NCBI GenBank assembly: GCA_964473205.1
Contig: CAYYOK010000032.1
Coordinates: 1 to 27,531 of the forward strand
Direction of reading: 5' to 3'
Source: CAYMRL01 sp964473205
Lineage (GTDB): Bacteria; Deinococcota; Deinococci; Deinococcales; Trueperaceae
DNA length: 27,531 nucleotides
Each line of letters begins with the position of its first letter. Position 1 is the stretch's first letter. The notes under the pieces were generated by a model, which saw nothing but the letters and a program-made list of their open reading frames with translations, did no database searches and was not told the origin of the DNA. A program made the translations under genes and the position numbers. Shown piece by piece: positions 1 through 8,133 of this stretch.

Positions 1-516
1 CTGCTGCTGGTGGATCGCGGCTGGGTGCCGTTCGAGCACGACGAGGTGCCGGTGGCCGTGGCCGCGCCGCCCGCCGGGACGGTCACCGTCGAGGGTCGCC
101 TGCGCGCCCCGACGCAGCCGCCCGAGGGCGCCGCGGCGGCGCTGGCCCCGCGCGACCCGCCTGCTGGCGCTCTGGTGCAGAGCTTCTACGTCGACGTAGG
201 CAGGCTCGCCGCTCAGATGCCGGGCGAGCTGGTGCCGGCGTTCGTCGAGCTGAGGGCTCAGTCGCCCGCGCAGGATGGCCAGTACCCGATCGTCGTGCTG
301 CCCCCCGAGCCCACCGAAGGCTCGCACCTCGGCTACTCGATCCAGTGGTTCTCGTTCGCGGTCGTCGGCGTGGTCGGCTACGCGCTGCTGCTGCGCTCCG
401 TCACCCGCGTCACTCGCGGCACGGGCGGTGCCGAGACCGAGCGTGACCCAGGCGTCACCCGCGTCAAACGACCGCCTTCCGCAACGCCTCCTCGAGGCCC
501 GCGAGGAGCTGCCTGA
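1..516 (+). CDS. SURF1 family cytochrome oxidase assembly protein, C-terminal part
   Basis: This is the C-terminal part of a SURF1-like protein; the frame is open to the left edge, so the N-terminal membrane segment and first half lie outside the window. SURF1 proteins help assemble heme-copper oxidase, probably at the heme a insertion step. Visible hallmarks are VDRGWVP at the very start, the HLGYSIQWFSFA block near the end, and the closing membrane helix (about VVGVVGYALLL), the usual SURF1 order. After the helix comes a charged tail of about 40 residues, the last part of which is read through DNA that also encodes the C-terminus of the convergent transaldolase. The gene fits a neighbouring respiratory locus. 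The family call is confident; details of the missing half are unknown. Confidence 0.88.
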   Translation: MLLVDRGWVPFEHDEVPVAVAAPPAGTVTVEGRLRAPTQPPEGAAAALAPRDPPAGALVQSFYVDVGRLAAQMPGELVPAFVELRAQSPAQDGQYPIVVLPPEPTEGSHLGYSIQWFSFAVVGVVGYALLLRSVTRVTRGTGGAETERDPGVTRVKRPPSATPPRGPRGAA

Positions 517-1570
517 ACGGCTTCACGAACTTGTCGACGCCCTCCGCCTCGAGCTGATCGCTGACCTCGTCCAGGTCGATGCCCCTGGCGGCGAGCGCCT
601 TCACGTCCGCATGCGCCTCCTCGACCCCGTCAGAGATCCGGTCGGCCGGGTCGCCGTGGTCGCGGTAAGCGTCGAGCGTCTCGAGCGGCAGGGTGTTGAT
701 CGTCTCGGATCCGACGAGCGGCTCGACGTACTTGACGTCGGAGTAGCTGGGGTCCTTCGTGCCGGTCGAGGCCCACAGCAGCCGCTGCGTCGCCGCCCCG
801 GCGGCGCTGAGCCGCGCGAAGCGCGCGGAGAGCGCCCCGAACTCCTCGAGGTAGAGCTGGTACGCGAGCTTCGCGCTCGCGATCGCCGCCTTGCCCCTGA
901 GGCTCTGCGCGCCGCCGCCCATCGCGTCCAGGCGCGGGTCGATGAGCACGTCGATACGGCTGAGGAAGAAGCTCGCGACCGACTGCACGCCCCTGACGTC
1001 CTCGCCGTTCGCCAGGCGCCGCTCCAGCCCGGCCAGGTACGCCTCGATGACCTGGCGGTAGCGCTTCATACCGAAGAGCAGCGTGACGTTGACGTTGATG
1101 CCCTCGGCGATCAGCTGCTCGATCGCGACCAGCCCGGCATCGGTGCCCGGCACCTTGATGAAGACGTTCGGCCTGCCGAGGCGGCCCCACAGGTGGCGAG
1201 CCTCGGCGAGCGTGCCCTCCGCATCGTGGGCCAGCTCGGGCGAGACCTCGAGCGACACGTAGCCGTCGACGCCGCCGGACGCGTCGTGCTGCGCGCGGAA
1301 GAGGTCGGCGGCGCCCTTGATGTCCGCGACGACCAGCTCCTCGTAGGCCGCGGCCGCGTCCAGTCCGGCGGCCGCCAGCTTGGCGACGGCGGCGTCGTAG
1401 TCGCTGGACTGCGTGATCGCCTTGTGGAAGATCGCGGGGTTGGAGGTGACGCCCCTGAGGCCGTCGTCGTCGATCAGCCGCTTCAGGGTGCCGTCCGTCA
1501 ACCACGACCTGCGGATCTCGTCGAGGTAGACGGACTGGCCGAACTCGGTCAGGCGCTTGAGGGGGTTCAT
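464..1570 (-). CDS. tal: Transaldolase
   Basis: A 368-residue transaldolase of the long, actinobacterial/cyanobacterial type. It moves a dihydroxyacetone unit between sedoheptulose 7-phosphate and glyceraldehyde 3-phosphate in the cytosolic non-oxidative pentose phosphate pathway. The N-terminal block GVTSNPAIF and the Schiff-base lysine in VFIKVPGT (K139) are both present, followed by the substrate loop LLWASTGTKDPSYSDVKYVE. The ATG at 1570 was chosen because the protein then begins MNPLKRLTEFGQSVYLDEI, as in the family; the same frame stays open much further upstream but that part is the antisense of the Rieske gene. No Shine-Dalgarno sequence precedes the ATG, but a TATCAT box lies 8 bases upstream. 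It sits 98 bases after the Rieske gene and overlaps the SURF1 gene tail-to-tail by 53 bases. Confidence 0.95.
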   Translation of the reverse strand: MNPLKRLTEFGQSVYLDEIRRSWLTDGTLKRLIDDDGLRGVTSNPAIFHKAITQSSDYDAAVAKLAAAGLDAAAAYEELVVADIKGAADLFRAQHDASGGVDGYVSLEVSPELAHDAEGTLAEARHLWGRLGRPNVFIKVPGTDAGLVAIEQLIAEGINVNVTLLFGMKRYRQVIEAYLAGLERRLANGEDVRGVQSVASFFLSRIDVLIDPRLDAMGGGAQSLRGKAAIASAKLAYQLYLEEFGALSARFARLSAAGAATQRLLWASTGTKDPSYSDVKYVEPLVGSETINTLPLETLDAYRDHGDPADRISDGVEEAHADVKALAARGIDLDEVSDQLEAEGVDKFVKPFRQLLAGLEEALRKAVV

Positions 1571-1578
1571 GACACCAG

Positions 1579-1584
1579 ATGATA
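1579..1584 (-). promoter_or_regulatory. Candidate -10 box for a leaderless tal transcript
   Basis: On the minus strand TATCAT ends 8 bases before the tal ATG, and no ribosome binding site lies between. TANNNT boxes this close to a start codon are the known signature of leaderless mRNAs in Deinococcota and Actinobacteria. No convincing -35 hexamer is visible at 16-18 bases, so this is an inference from position and consensus only. Confidence 0.45.
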
Positions 1585-1668
1585 AGGCGCGCGGCGCGTC
1601 GAGCCCGTTCGGGACCGCCGCGCCGATGGCCGCGGCCGACACCAGGCAGCGCGGCGATACTGCCGGCC

Positions 1669-2316
1669 TCAGCTGTGCTCGAGGCCGTCGGCGACCAGCA
1701 CGTCGCCTTCGACCTTCAGGCGCACGCGCGGCAGCGGCGTGACGGCCGGCCCGCTGACCGCGCGGCCCGCCCTCAGCGGGTCGAACACGCTCAGGTGGCA
1801 GGGACAGGTCAGCGCGGGGTGCCGTCCCTGGTAGTTGAAGGCGAAGTTGATGGCGTCGACGTCGGAGTTGAACGACACGATGCAGTACTGGTGAGTGCAG
1901 ATGCGGCTGAACGCCGCCAGGTGAGCGACGTCCACGCCCACGGGGCTGGTTATCGTCAGCCCGCCCGGTACCCGCTCCGGCACGCGGATCGCGACCGCAG
2001 GCAGGCTCGGCGCGCCGGCCAGCTCGAAGTACACGGCGTCCCAGTCGCCGGTGAACGAGGACAGCGCGGCGACGCGGGTGGCCGGCCTGTCGTCGAACTC
2101 GGGGTTCGCGCTGGCGGCCGGCTTGAGGAAGTGGACCCGCGCGGCTTCGTAGATGCCGTAGGCCGCACCGCCGGCCACTGCCAGCACCGGCAGGCGCCAG
2201 GCCCACTTGATCAGCTCGCGGCGGCCGGCGTCGGGCGCTTCCCCGGCGGGCCTCGCCTCGGCTTGCCCTTCCTCGGCGACCCCATCCGCCGCGGGCCTCT
2301 CCTCGGCGTCGGTCAC
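1669..2316 (-). CDS. Rieske [2Fe-2S] iron-sulfur protein
   Basis: A 215-residue membrane-anchored Rieske protein. The N-terminus is acidic and proline-rich (about 1-30), followed by GRRELIKW and one hydrophobic segment (about 42-60) that may be a Tat signal-anchor. The C-terminal Rieske fold has box I CTHQYC (ligands C140 and H142, disulfide C145) and box II CPCHLS (ligands C171 and H174, disulfide C173). It probably passes electrons on the outer face of the membrane to a c-type cytochrome. The GTG start at 2316 overlaps the stop of the upstream CcmI-cytochrome gene by four bases (GTGA), so the two are likely translationally coupled. No cytochrome b gene is visible in the window, so whether it belongs to a bc complex or an alternative quinol-oxidising complex cannot be told. 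Confidence 0.9.
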   Translation of the reverse strand: MTDAEERPAADGVAEEGQAEARPAGEAPDAGRRELIKWAWRLPVLAVAGGAAYGIYEAARVHFLKPAASANPEFDDRPATRVAALSSFTGDWDAVYFELAGAPSLPAVAIRVPERVPGGLTITSPVGVDVAHLAAFSRICTHQYCIVSFNSDVDAINFAFNYQGRHPALTCPCHLSVFDPLRAGRAVSGPAVTPLPRVRLKVEGDVLVADGLEHS

Positions 2317-3833
2317 GGCGTGTCCGCTAGGGCGAGGACCTGCGTCACGTACGCCACGACCCCCTCTATCTGGCTCGGCGTCAGCGTCGCCTGGAACGCC
2401 GGCATCAGCCCGCGCCCGAAGCGCACCGCGTCGGTGACGTTCGCGAGGTTGGCGGCGCGCTGGCTGCCGGCCAGCCTGACGCCGACGCCGCCGGTGCCGG
2501 TGGCGCCGTGGCACAGAGCGCAGTTGGCGGCGAAGACCTGCTGTCCCAGCGCCAGCTCGGCCGAGGAGCCGCTCGGCTCCTCGCCGCGCGCTCGCGCCTC
2601 GGCCGCCTCGAGCAGCACCGCCGCGCCGAGCGGATCGGCGGGGGAGCCCGCGAGGTAGGTGCGCAGCGCCTCGACGGCCGCCTCGTGCTCGCCCAGCTCG
2701 AGGTAGGCGCTGCCGAGCGCGAACTGGCTCGCCGGATCGAGCGCAGCTAGGGAGCCGGCCTGCTCGCTCGCTCGCGCGATGACCATCGCGGCATCGGCGG
2801 GCCGGCCGGCCCGCAGCAGCATCTGCCCGGTGCGCGACAACGCGGTCACGTCGAGCGGATCGTGCCGGCTCAGCACCTGGAAGTACACGTCGACGGCGCG
2901 CTCCTGCTCGCCGAAGAGCCAGAAGGCATCGGCGAGCGCCAGCAGGTTGGCGTGGCTCGGATCGTCCGCCACGGCCTGCGTGAGGGGCACCAGCTCCTCG
3001 AGCAGTGCGAGACGCTCCGCCGCCTGCGGGTCGCTGTCGCCTCTCACCTCGGCGAGGGAGCGCGCCGCGTCGAGCGCCGTCGGCAGGTCGCCGAGCGCGT
3101 ACGCGACCTCGGTCAGCCAGGTGAGGGTGTCGGGGTCGAGGGGATCGACGTCGCGGGCCCGCTTGAGCCACTCGAGCGAGGAGGCGATGTCCGACTGCAG
3201 GTCGATCATCGCCAGGCGCTGGAACGCGCCCTTGGGGGCCTCGCTGCCGCGCCCGGCCACCTCGAGGTACGCGGCGCGCGCGTCCTCGAGCTGCCCTACC
3301 TCGATGTAGAAGTCACCGAGCGCGATGAGGTTGGCGGGCGTCGGATCGTTCGCCGCCGAGCTGAGCAGCGCCTGCAGGCGCCTGGCGGCGTCGACGTCGG
3401 TCGTGGTCACGGTCGCGTCCCTGCCCACGCGCGGGAGCACGTAGCCGGGCAGCACGGCCGCCATGGCGATGAAGACGGCGAGGATCAGCGCCGGGACAGT
3501 CGCGGAGCGCCGCACCGACTGCGCCTTGCGCTCGGCACCCTCGGCGCGCCGGCCGGCCAGCTCGGCGGTTCTCGCGTCGATGGCGCCGAGCGTCTTGGCA
3601 GCCTTCGCCTCGTAACGGCGCCGCAGGGCGTCGAGCCGCTCGGCCGACATGCCGGTCCTAGCGTCGAGCTCGCGGATCGCGCGGAACAGCGCGTCGCGCT
3701 CCTCCTGCAGCTCCAGGAGCCGCGGGTCGCGGTCGTCCGGCAGCGGGTCGGCCGTGCCCGGTACGAGCAGCGGCACGGCGACGTACGCGAACGCCAGCAG
3801 CGCCAGGATCGCGATCGCGACGATCGTCAGCAC
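2313..3833 (-). CDS. CcmI/CycH-like TPR protein fused to a C-terminal cytochrome c domain
   Basis: A 506-residue protein at the position where ccmI usually follows ccmH. Order: membrane helix about 1-24; charged, probably helical linker 30-105 rich in Arg/Glu/Leu; second helix about 110-131; TPR-type helical repeats about 150-410; and a cytochrome c domain 425-506 with heme site CALCH (C438, C441, H442) and a probable axial Met in GLMPAF (M477). In System I, CcmI holds apocytochrome c through its TPR domain and presents it to CcmF/CcmH. Here the chaperone itself carries a heme domain, which is not standard for CcmI. The GTG start at 3833 directly follows the ccmH stop (TGAGTG), and the 3' end overlaps the Rieske start. 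The cytochrome part could instead be the electron partner of that Rieske protein. Confidence 0.88.
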   Translation of the reverse strand: MLTIVAIAILALLAFAYVAVPLLVPGTADPLPDDRDPRLLELQEERDALFRAIRELDARTGMSAERLDALRRRYEAKAAKTLGAIDARTAELAGRRAEGAERKAQSVRRSATVPALILAVFIAMAAVLPGYVLPRVGRDATVTTTDVDAARRLQALLSSAANDPTPANLIALGDFYIEVGQLEDARAAYLEVAGRGSEAPKGAFQRLAMIDLQSDIASSLEWLKRARDVDPLDPDTLTWLTEVAYALGDLPTALDAARSLAEVRGDSDPQAAERLALLEELVPLTQAVADDPSHANLLALADAFWLFGEQERAVDVYFQVLSRHDPLDVTALSRTGQMLLRAGRPADAAMVIARASEQAGSLAALDPASQFALGSAYLELGEHEAAVEALRTYLAGSPADPLGAAVLLEAAEARARGEEPSGSSAELALGQQVFAANCALCHGATGTGGVGVRLAGSQRAANLANVTDAVRFGRGLMPAFQATLTPSQIEGVVAYVTQVLALADTP

Positions 3834-4307
3834 TCAGCCCTCGCTCTCGGAGGCGCCGAGCTCGCGCCTGACGCGCTCGAGCTCGCCGGCATCGACGGGG
3901 ATGGGCGTCCTGGCGGCCTTCAGCCAGCGCCTCGCCACGAGGCCCAGGATGACGAGCGCGGTGCCGAGCGCGGCGACGGGCAGCAGCCACACCAGCAGGT
4001 GCACCCCGCGCTTGGGCGGGTCGAGCATGATCCAGTCGCCGTAGCGCGCCTGGAAGTAGGCGTAGATCTCGCTTTCGCTGCGTCCCTCGACCAGCTGCTG
4101 CTGGATCAGCTCGCGCATCTGCACCGCGATCTGCGAGTTGGAGTCCGCGACGCTCTCGGACACGCACACCGGGCAGCGCAGCTGTGCGGCGATCTGGAAG
4201 ACGCGCGACTCCAGCTCCACTCGCTGCGCGCGCGCCGGCGTGACCGACAGCGTCGCCAGCGCCAGCGCGGCGGCGAGCAGGAGGCCGTGCCTGAGCGAGC
4301 GCGTCAC
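3834..4307 (-). CDS. ccmH: Cytochrome c maturation thiol reductase CcmH
   Basis: A 157-residue CcmH. It has a signal sequence (about 1-27, ending ARA before Q), the redox motif LRCPVC (C45, C48), the family segment VADSNSQIAVQMRELI, the block YGDWIMLDPP, and a C-terminal membrane helix (about 104-126). CcmH reduces the cysteines of apocytochrome c CXXCH motifs outside the membrane and works with CcmF. The GTG start at 4307 overlaps the ccmG stop as GTGA; the frame stays open upstream but only as the antisense of ccmG. The short length matches the single-domain CcmH type, with the TPR part encoded separately by the next gene. Confidence 0.95.
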   Translation of the reverse strand: MTRSLRHGLLLAAALALATLSVTPARAQRVELESRVFQIAAQLRCPVCVSESVADSNSQIAVQMRELIQQQLVEGRSESEIYAYFQARYGDWIMLDPPKRGVHLLVWLLPVAALGTALVILGLVARRWLKAARTPIPVDAGELERVRRELGASESEG

Positions 4308-4846
4308 CGCAAGATCGCCTCGAGCTGCTCGGTCATGACCTCGGCGGTCACTGGACCGATGTGCCTGAAGCTGATGACGCCGTCTCTGCCGATGAAGTAG
4401 GTCTCGGGCACGCCGTAGAGCGCCCAGTCGACGCTGATCGCGCTGGAGTTGTCGATCCCGTTCGGGAAGCTGAGCGAGAACTGCGACAGGAACGCGCGCC
4501 CCTCGTCCAGCCTGTCGCGGTCCTGGGTCTGCACGCCGATGAAGCGCACGCCGCTCTCCTGGTACTCCTCCCAGAAGGCTTGCAGCACGGGAGCCTCGTC
4601 GTAGCAGGGCAGGCACCACGACGCCCAGAAGTTGACGACCAGCGGCGAGCCGAGCAGGTCCGAGAGGCGCAGGGTCGCGCCGTAGTCGGGCTGGTAGCGC
4701 TCGTAGAGCGGCATCTCGAAGTCGGGGGCCGCCTTGCCGAGCCGGTTGGACGGTATGTCGCGGTCGGGGGCGCCGCGCAGCAGGCCGAAGGCGAACAGCC
4801 CGCCCAGCGCCGCGACGACGCCGGCGACGATGAGGAAGCGTCTCAC
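4304..4846 (-). CDS. ccmG: Thiol:disulfide interchange protein CcmG (DsbE)
   Basis: A 180-residue membrane-tethered thioredoxin. An N-terminal anchor (about 3-24) is followed by a thioredoxin fold with active site WCLPC (C78, C81) in the context VVNFWASWC, the acidic patch typical of CcmG after it (YDEAP), and the cis-proline loop GVPETYFI. It receives electrons from CcdA and passes them to CcmH or apocytochrome c. The GTG start at 4846 overlaps the ccmF stop as GTGA. The frame is open far upstream, but that region is read antisense to ccmF and is not part of this protein. Confidence 0.95.
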   Translation of the reverse strand: MRRFLIVAGVVAALGGLFAFGLLRGAPDRDIPSNRLGKAAPDFEMPLYERYQPDYGATLRLSDLLGSPLVVNFWASWCLPCYDEAPVLQAFWEEYQESGVRFIGVQTQDRDRLDEGRAFLSQFSLSFPNGIDNSSAISVDWALYGVPETYFIGRDGVISFRHIGPVTAEVMTEQLEAILR

Positions 4847-6837
4847 GCCTTCACCGCGCGGCCGTCGTCGGCGAGCTGAACCGCCGGGATGCGGGTCGTC
4901 GTGCGGCTGCCGAGCGAGAAGCCGGTTCCGAGCACGATGATCGCGCCGCCCAGCCAGATCCAGGTGACCAGCGGGCTCTTGACGGCGCGCAGCACGACGA
5001 AGGTGCTGTCGGGCCCCAGCGTGCTGTTGAGGTTCAGGTAGAGGTCGTGCCACGGGGTGTAGATCACGGCCGGTGTCGGCACGGCGTTGCGGTTGGCGCC
5101 GTAGGCGTGGATGCGCGGCCGCATGGTGGCGACCGGGCGCCCGTCGCGGGTCACGTCGATGACGGCGCCGGCCGTCACGCGCGCGGCGCTGCGCTCGACG
5201 TAGCGGTCGACGGCTCGCAGGGTGTAGCCCTCGAACATCACCGACTGCCCGAAGTCGATCCTGAGCTGCTGGTCGATCCGGTAGCCCGCGCTGAACGCGA
5301 CGCCGAGCGCCGTGACGACGACGCCGAGGTGGACGACCATGCTGCCGACCCGGCGCCGGTTCTCGAAGACGTAGCTGCGCATCACCTGCGCGGCGCCGCG
5401 TTGCGCCAGCCTGAGGCGCGGCGCCAGTGCGCCAGACAGCAGCAGGAACACGCTCATCACGTTGTAGCCGGCCAGAGCGACGGTAAGGGCGGGGTAGACC
5501 TTGCGCACCCCCAATAGCACCGCCAGAGCGCCCGCCAAGACGGCGGCGGAGAGAAGCCACAGCAGGTTGTGCCTGAGCTTCTGGTCGTCGGCCTTGCGCC
5601 ACGGCAGCAACGGACCGATGCCCATCAGCGCCAGCACCAGCATCCACAGCGGCAGCGTCACCTGGTCGAAGAACGGCGCGCCGACGGTGACGCGGGCGCC
5701 CGACACCGCCTCGACGATCAGCGGGAACAGCGTGCCGAGCAGGACGGCGAAGGTCAGCGCGAGGAACAGCAGGTTGACGCCGAGGAAGCCGCCTTCGCGG
5801 CTGACGACGGAGTCGAGCTCGGAGCGGTCGCGGACGTCGTCGAAGCGCGCGGCCAGCAGGCCGAAGGACAGGAGCGTCACCAGCAGGAAGAACGTGAGGA
5901 ACGCCGGCCCGACCGGCCCGCTGCCGAAGGCGTGGACGGAGGAGACCACCCCGGAGCGCGTCAGGAAGGTGCCGAGTATCGACAGCGAGAACGTCAGGAT
6001 GATCAGGGCGAGGTTCCACGGCTTGAGCATCCGCCTGCGCTCCTGCACCTGCACGCTGTGGATGAACGCGGTGGCGGTGAGCCACGGCATCAGGCTCACG
6101 TTCTCGACGGGGTCCCACGCCCAGTAGCCGCCCCAGCCGAGGACCTCGTAGCTCCACCAGCCGCCGGCCACGATCGCCGCCGACAGGAAGCCCCAGCCGG
6201 TGAGCGTCCACCGGCGCGTCTCCGCCATCCACTCGCTGCCGGGGCGCCGGGTGATCAGCGCCGCGATCGCATAGGCGAACGGCACGGTGAGCCCGACGAA
6301 GCCCAGGTACATCAGCAGCGGGTGGACCGCCATCATCCAGTGGTTCTGGAGCAGCTCGTTGGGACCGGGACCGTCGAGCGGCGGCACCGCCAGCACCTCG
6401 AACGGGTTGGCGAGGAACGCGACGACGAAGAAGAAGAACACCTGCACGCTCTGCATGACCACCAGCGCCCACGGCCTCAGGGGGCTGAGGGGAGCCAGGA
6501 CGGCGAGCAGAGCGGAGTAGCCGGAGAGCAGCCAGGCCCACAGCAGGATCGAGCCCTCCAGCGCGGCCCACAAGGTCACGACCTTCACCCACACCGGCGA
6601 GGCGATGCGCGAGTGCCCCGCCACGTAGGCGACGGAGAAATCGTCGGTCAGCAGCGCGGCCTCCATCGCGACGATGGCCACCGTCGCGACGATGAAGCCC
6701 GCGATCGCCGACAGTCGTGCGGAGGTCTGCAGCCGCGGGTCGCGCCGCGCGGCGCCGACGGCTCCGGCCACGACGCCGTAAAGGGCCAGGGCGAACGCGA
6801 TGAAGACGGCCGCGCCGCCCAGCGTACCTAGCTCCAT
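4843..6837 (-). CDS. ccmF: Heme lyase subunit CcmF
   Basis: A 664-residue polytopic membrane protein, normal for CcmF. The heme-handling tryptophan-rich WWD motif is clear as WGGYWAWDPVEN (about residues 234-245), followed by SLMPWLTATAFIHS. Conserved His segments such as AVHPLLMYLGF and HSVQVQERR are in place, and a large periplasmic loop lies near the C-terminus. CcmF takes heme from holo-CcmE and attaches it to reduced apocytochrome c together with CcmH. The ATG at 6837 is one base after the ccmE stop. It ends in a GTGA overlap with ccmG. Confidence 0.97.
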   Translation of the reverse strand: MELGTLGGAAVFIAFALALYGVVAGAVGAARRDPRLQTSARLSAIAGFIVATVAIVAMEAALLTDDFSVAYVAGHSRIASPVWVKVVTLWAALEGSILLWAWLLSGYSALLAVLAPLSPLRPWALVVMQSVQVFFFFVVAFLANPFEVLAVPPLDGPGPNELLQNHWMMAVHPLLMYLGFVGLTVPFAYAIAALITRRPGSEWMAETRRWTLTGWGFLSAAIVAGGWWSYEVLGWGGYWAWDPVENVSLMPWLTATAFIHSVQVQERRRMLKPWNLALIILTFSLSILGTFLTRSGVVSSVHAFGSGPVGPAFLTFFLLVTLLSFGLLAARFDDVRDRSELDSVVSREGGFLGVNLLFLALTFAVLLGTLFPLIVEAVSGARVTVGAPFFDQVTLPLWMLVLALMGIGPLLPWRKADDQKLRHNLLWLLSAAVLAGALAVLLGVRKVYPALTVALAGYNVMSVFLLLSGALAPRLRLAQRGAAQVMRSYVFENRRRVGSMVVHLGVVVTALGVAFSAGYRIDQQLRIDFGQSVMFEGYTLRAVDRYVERSAARVTAGAVIDVTRDGRPVATMRPRIHAYGANRNAVPTPAVIYTPWHDLYLNLNSTLGPDSTFVVLRAVKSPLVTWIWLGGAIIVLGTGFSLGSRTTTRIPAVQLADDGRAVKA

Positions 6838-6838
6838 C

Positions 6839-7273
6839 TCAGCGCAAGGATTCCTTCAGTGCCTCGACGTCGATGGGATGGCCCTCTGGGGGAGCTTGGT
6901 AGTTCTCGGAGTGCTTGACCAGCAGGTTGTCGCCGACGAAGGTGCCGTGCTCGTCGAAGCGGCCCTCGATGACCACGCCGCCGTTCTCCTGGAACAGCTC
7001 GGGCGGTGCTCCGCCGTAGACGACGGGATAGCTCGCCAGGCTGTCGGTGACGGCGAAAGCGAGGTGAAGCTGTGCGGAGTCGTAGACGACGCTGCCAGGC
7101 TCGACCATCCCGCCGAGGCGGATGCGCCTGCCCTCGAAGGACTCGGCGTCGCGGGCGTACTCGCTCGGCAGCACGAAGTAGACGAGCGAGGTTCTCAGCG
7201 CCTGCGAGATCATGAAGCCGGCCCCGGCCAGCACCACGACCCCCAGAAGCACGTACACGACTCTCTTCTTCAC
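6839..7273 (-). CDS. ccmE: Periplasmic heme chaperone CcmE
   Basis: A 144-residue CcmE. One N-terminal membrane anchor (about 4-24) precedes an OB-fold domain with RIRLGGMVEPGSV and the heme-binding segment KHSENY (H121, which would bind heme covalently, and Y125, a likely axial ligand). This is the HXXXY type of CcmE, not the CXXXY archaeal/sulfate-reducer type. It takes heme from the CcmABCD complex and delivers it to CcmF. The start is GTG at 7273, one base after the ccmD stop. Confidence 0.96.
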   Translation of the reverse strand: MKKRVVYVLLGVVVLAGAGFMISQALRTSLVYFVLPSEYARDAESFEGRRIRLGGMVEPGSVVYDSAQLHLAFAVTDSLASYPVVYGGAPPELFQENGGVVIEGRFDEHGTFVGDNLLVKHSENYQAPPEGHPIDVEALKESLR

Positions 7274-7274
7274 C

Positions 7275-7406
7275 TCAACGCCCTTCGTTGCCCGCCTTGG
7301 CTTGGCGAGCGCGCCAAGCGAGGTAGATCAGGTAGCCGACATACGCGGCGACGACTTGCAGCCACGCTGCCGCTATCCAGGCCCAGGGAGACAGGTTATC
7401 GAACAC
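7275..7406 (-). CDS. ccmD: CcmD, small heme exporter subunit
   Basis: A 43-codon gene between ccmC and ccmE. Translation from GTG at 7406 gives MFDNLSPWAWIAAAW, then a single hydrophobic helix containing AAYVGYLIYLAW, then a basic tail RARQAKAGNEGR. The hydrophobic helix with an aromatic start and charged C-terminus is the CcmD layout, and position between ccmC and ccmE is the usual one. CcmD is needed to release holo-CcmE from the CcmABC complex. It overlaps the 3' end of ccmC by 11 bases in another frame and is one base from ccmE. Confidence 0.9.
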   Translation of the reverse strand: MFDNLSPWAWIAAAWLQVVAAYVGYLIYLAWRARQAKAGNEGR

Positions 7407-8133
7407 GAACCACCTCGGTAGAAGGCATGGCGGGCCTGCGCTCTTCGGCCAGACGGTCCTCCGCCGCCAGGGAGACCTTGCCGATGCGGATGCGCTCGGA
7501 GATGAAGTAGAAGAAGATCAGACCGGCGATGACCACGTTGAAGAGCAGCACCATCAGCATCGACCTGTCCATGCTGACTCCGCTGCCATCCAAGTTGATG
7601 CTCTTGGCGGGGTGAAGCGTGCGGAACCACTCGGCCGCCAGGTAGTTGAGGGGGAGGGTGGCGAGAACCACGATCATGATGACGGCGCTGATGCGGCCGC
7701 GGCGCTGCTGGTCGTCGTTGAGCGCCCTGACGATGAAGTAGCCGACGATGAGAGCGGCCATCAGGGCCGTCAGGGTCAGCTTGGCGTCCCAGGTCCAGAA
7801 GGTGTTGAGCGTCGGCTTCGAGTAGGTCATGCCGCCGATGATCGTCAGCACCGAGAACACCAGGGCAGCCTCGGCGTTGGCCACGGCCCTCAGGTCGTCG
7901 ATGGGGCGGCCGCGCCACAGGTAGAGCATCCCGAAGATCGCTGACAGGGCCACGGCCGCGAAGCCGATCCACGCCACGGGGACGTGGGCGTACATGATGC
8001 GGATCAGCTCGCGCTGGTTGACGTCGGGCGGGCTCCATACCAGCGCCAGGTAAGCGCCGACGAGGAACCCGACGAGGCAGACGATTCCCAGGACGTTCAG
8101 CCACAGGGGTCTCTTGGTCAAGGTCCGTGTCAT
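7396..8133 (-). CDS. ccmC: Heme exporter membrane subunit CcmC
   Basis: A 245-residue six-helix membrane protein of the heme-handling family. Candidate heme ligands H50 (MYAHVPVAW) and H174 (FRTLHPAKS) flank a WWD-type segment TFWTWDAKLT (about 111-120), which is less tryptophan-rich than in E. coli. CcmC binds heme at the outer surface and loads it on CcmE. The ATG at 8133 has GAGAGG eight bases upstream. A 162-base gap separates it from ccmB, the longest break inside the ccm run, so a secondary promoter is possible here. Confidence 0.95.
   Translation of the reverse strand: MTRTLTKRPLWLNVLGIVCLVGFLVGAYLALVWSPPDVNQRELIRIMYAHVPVAWIGFAAVALSAIFGMLYLWRGRPIDDLRAVANAEAALVFSVLTIIGGMTYSKPTLNTFWTWDAKLTLTALMAALIVGYFIVRALNDDQQRRGRISAVIMIVVLATLPLNYLAAEWFRTLHPAKSINLDGSGVSMDRSMLMVLLFNVVIAGLIFFYFISERIRIGKVSLAAEDRLAEERRPAMPSTEVVRVR

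Noticed and set aside
275..1582. Long plus-strand open frame opposite transaldolase
   Set aside because: Arg/Val/Leu-rich low-information protein that mirrors the tal gene; a shadow of high-GC codon use.
1571..2206. 212-residue N-terminal extension in frame with transaldolase
   Set aside because: It is read out of frame through the Rieske gene and has no transaldolase similarity; the ATG at 1570 gives the normal N-terminus.
2862..4400. 512-codon plus-strand frame over the ccmI and ccmH genes
   Set aside because: Antisense shadow with repetitive Arg/Gln/Glu composition; the minus strand has clear heme and CcmH motifs.
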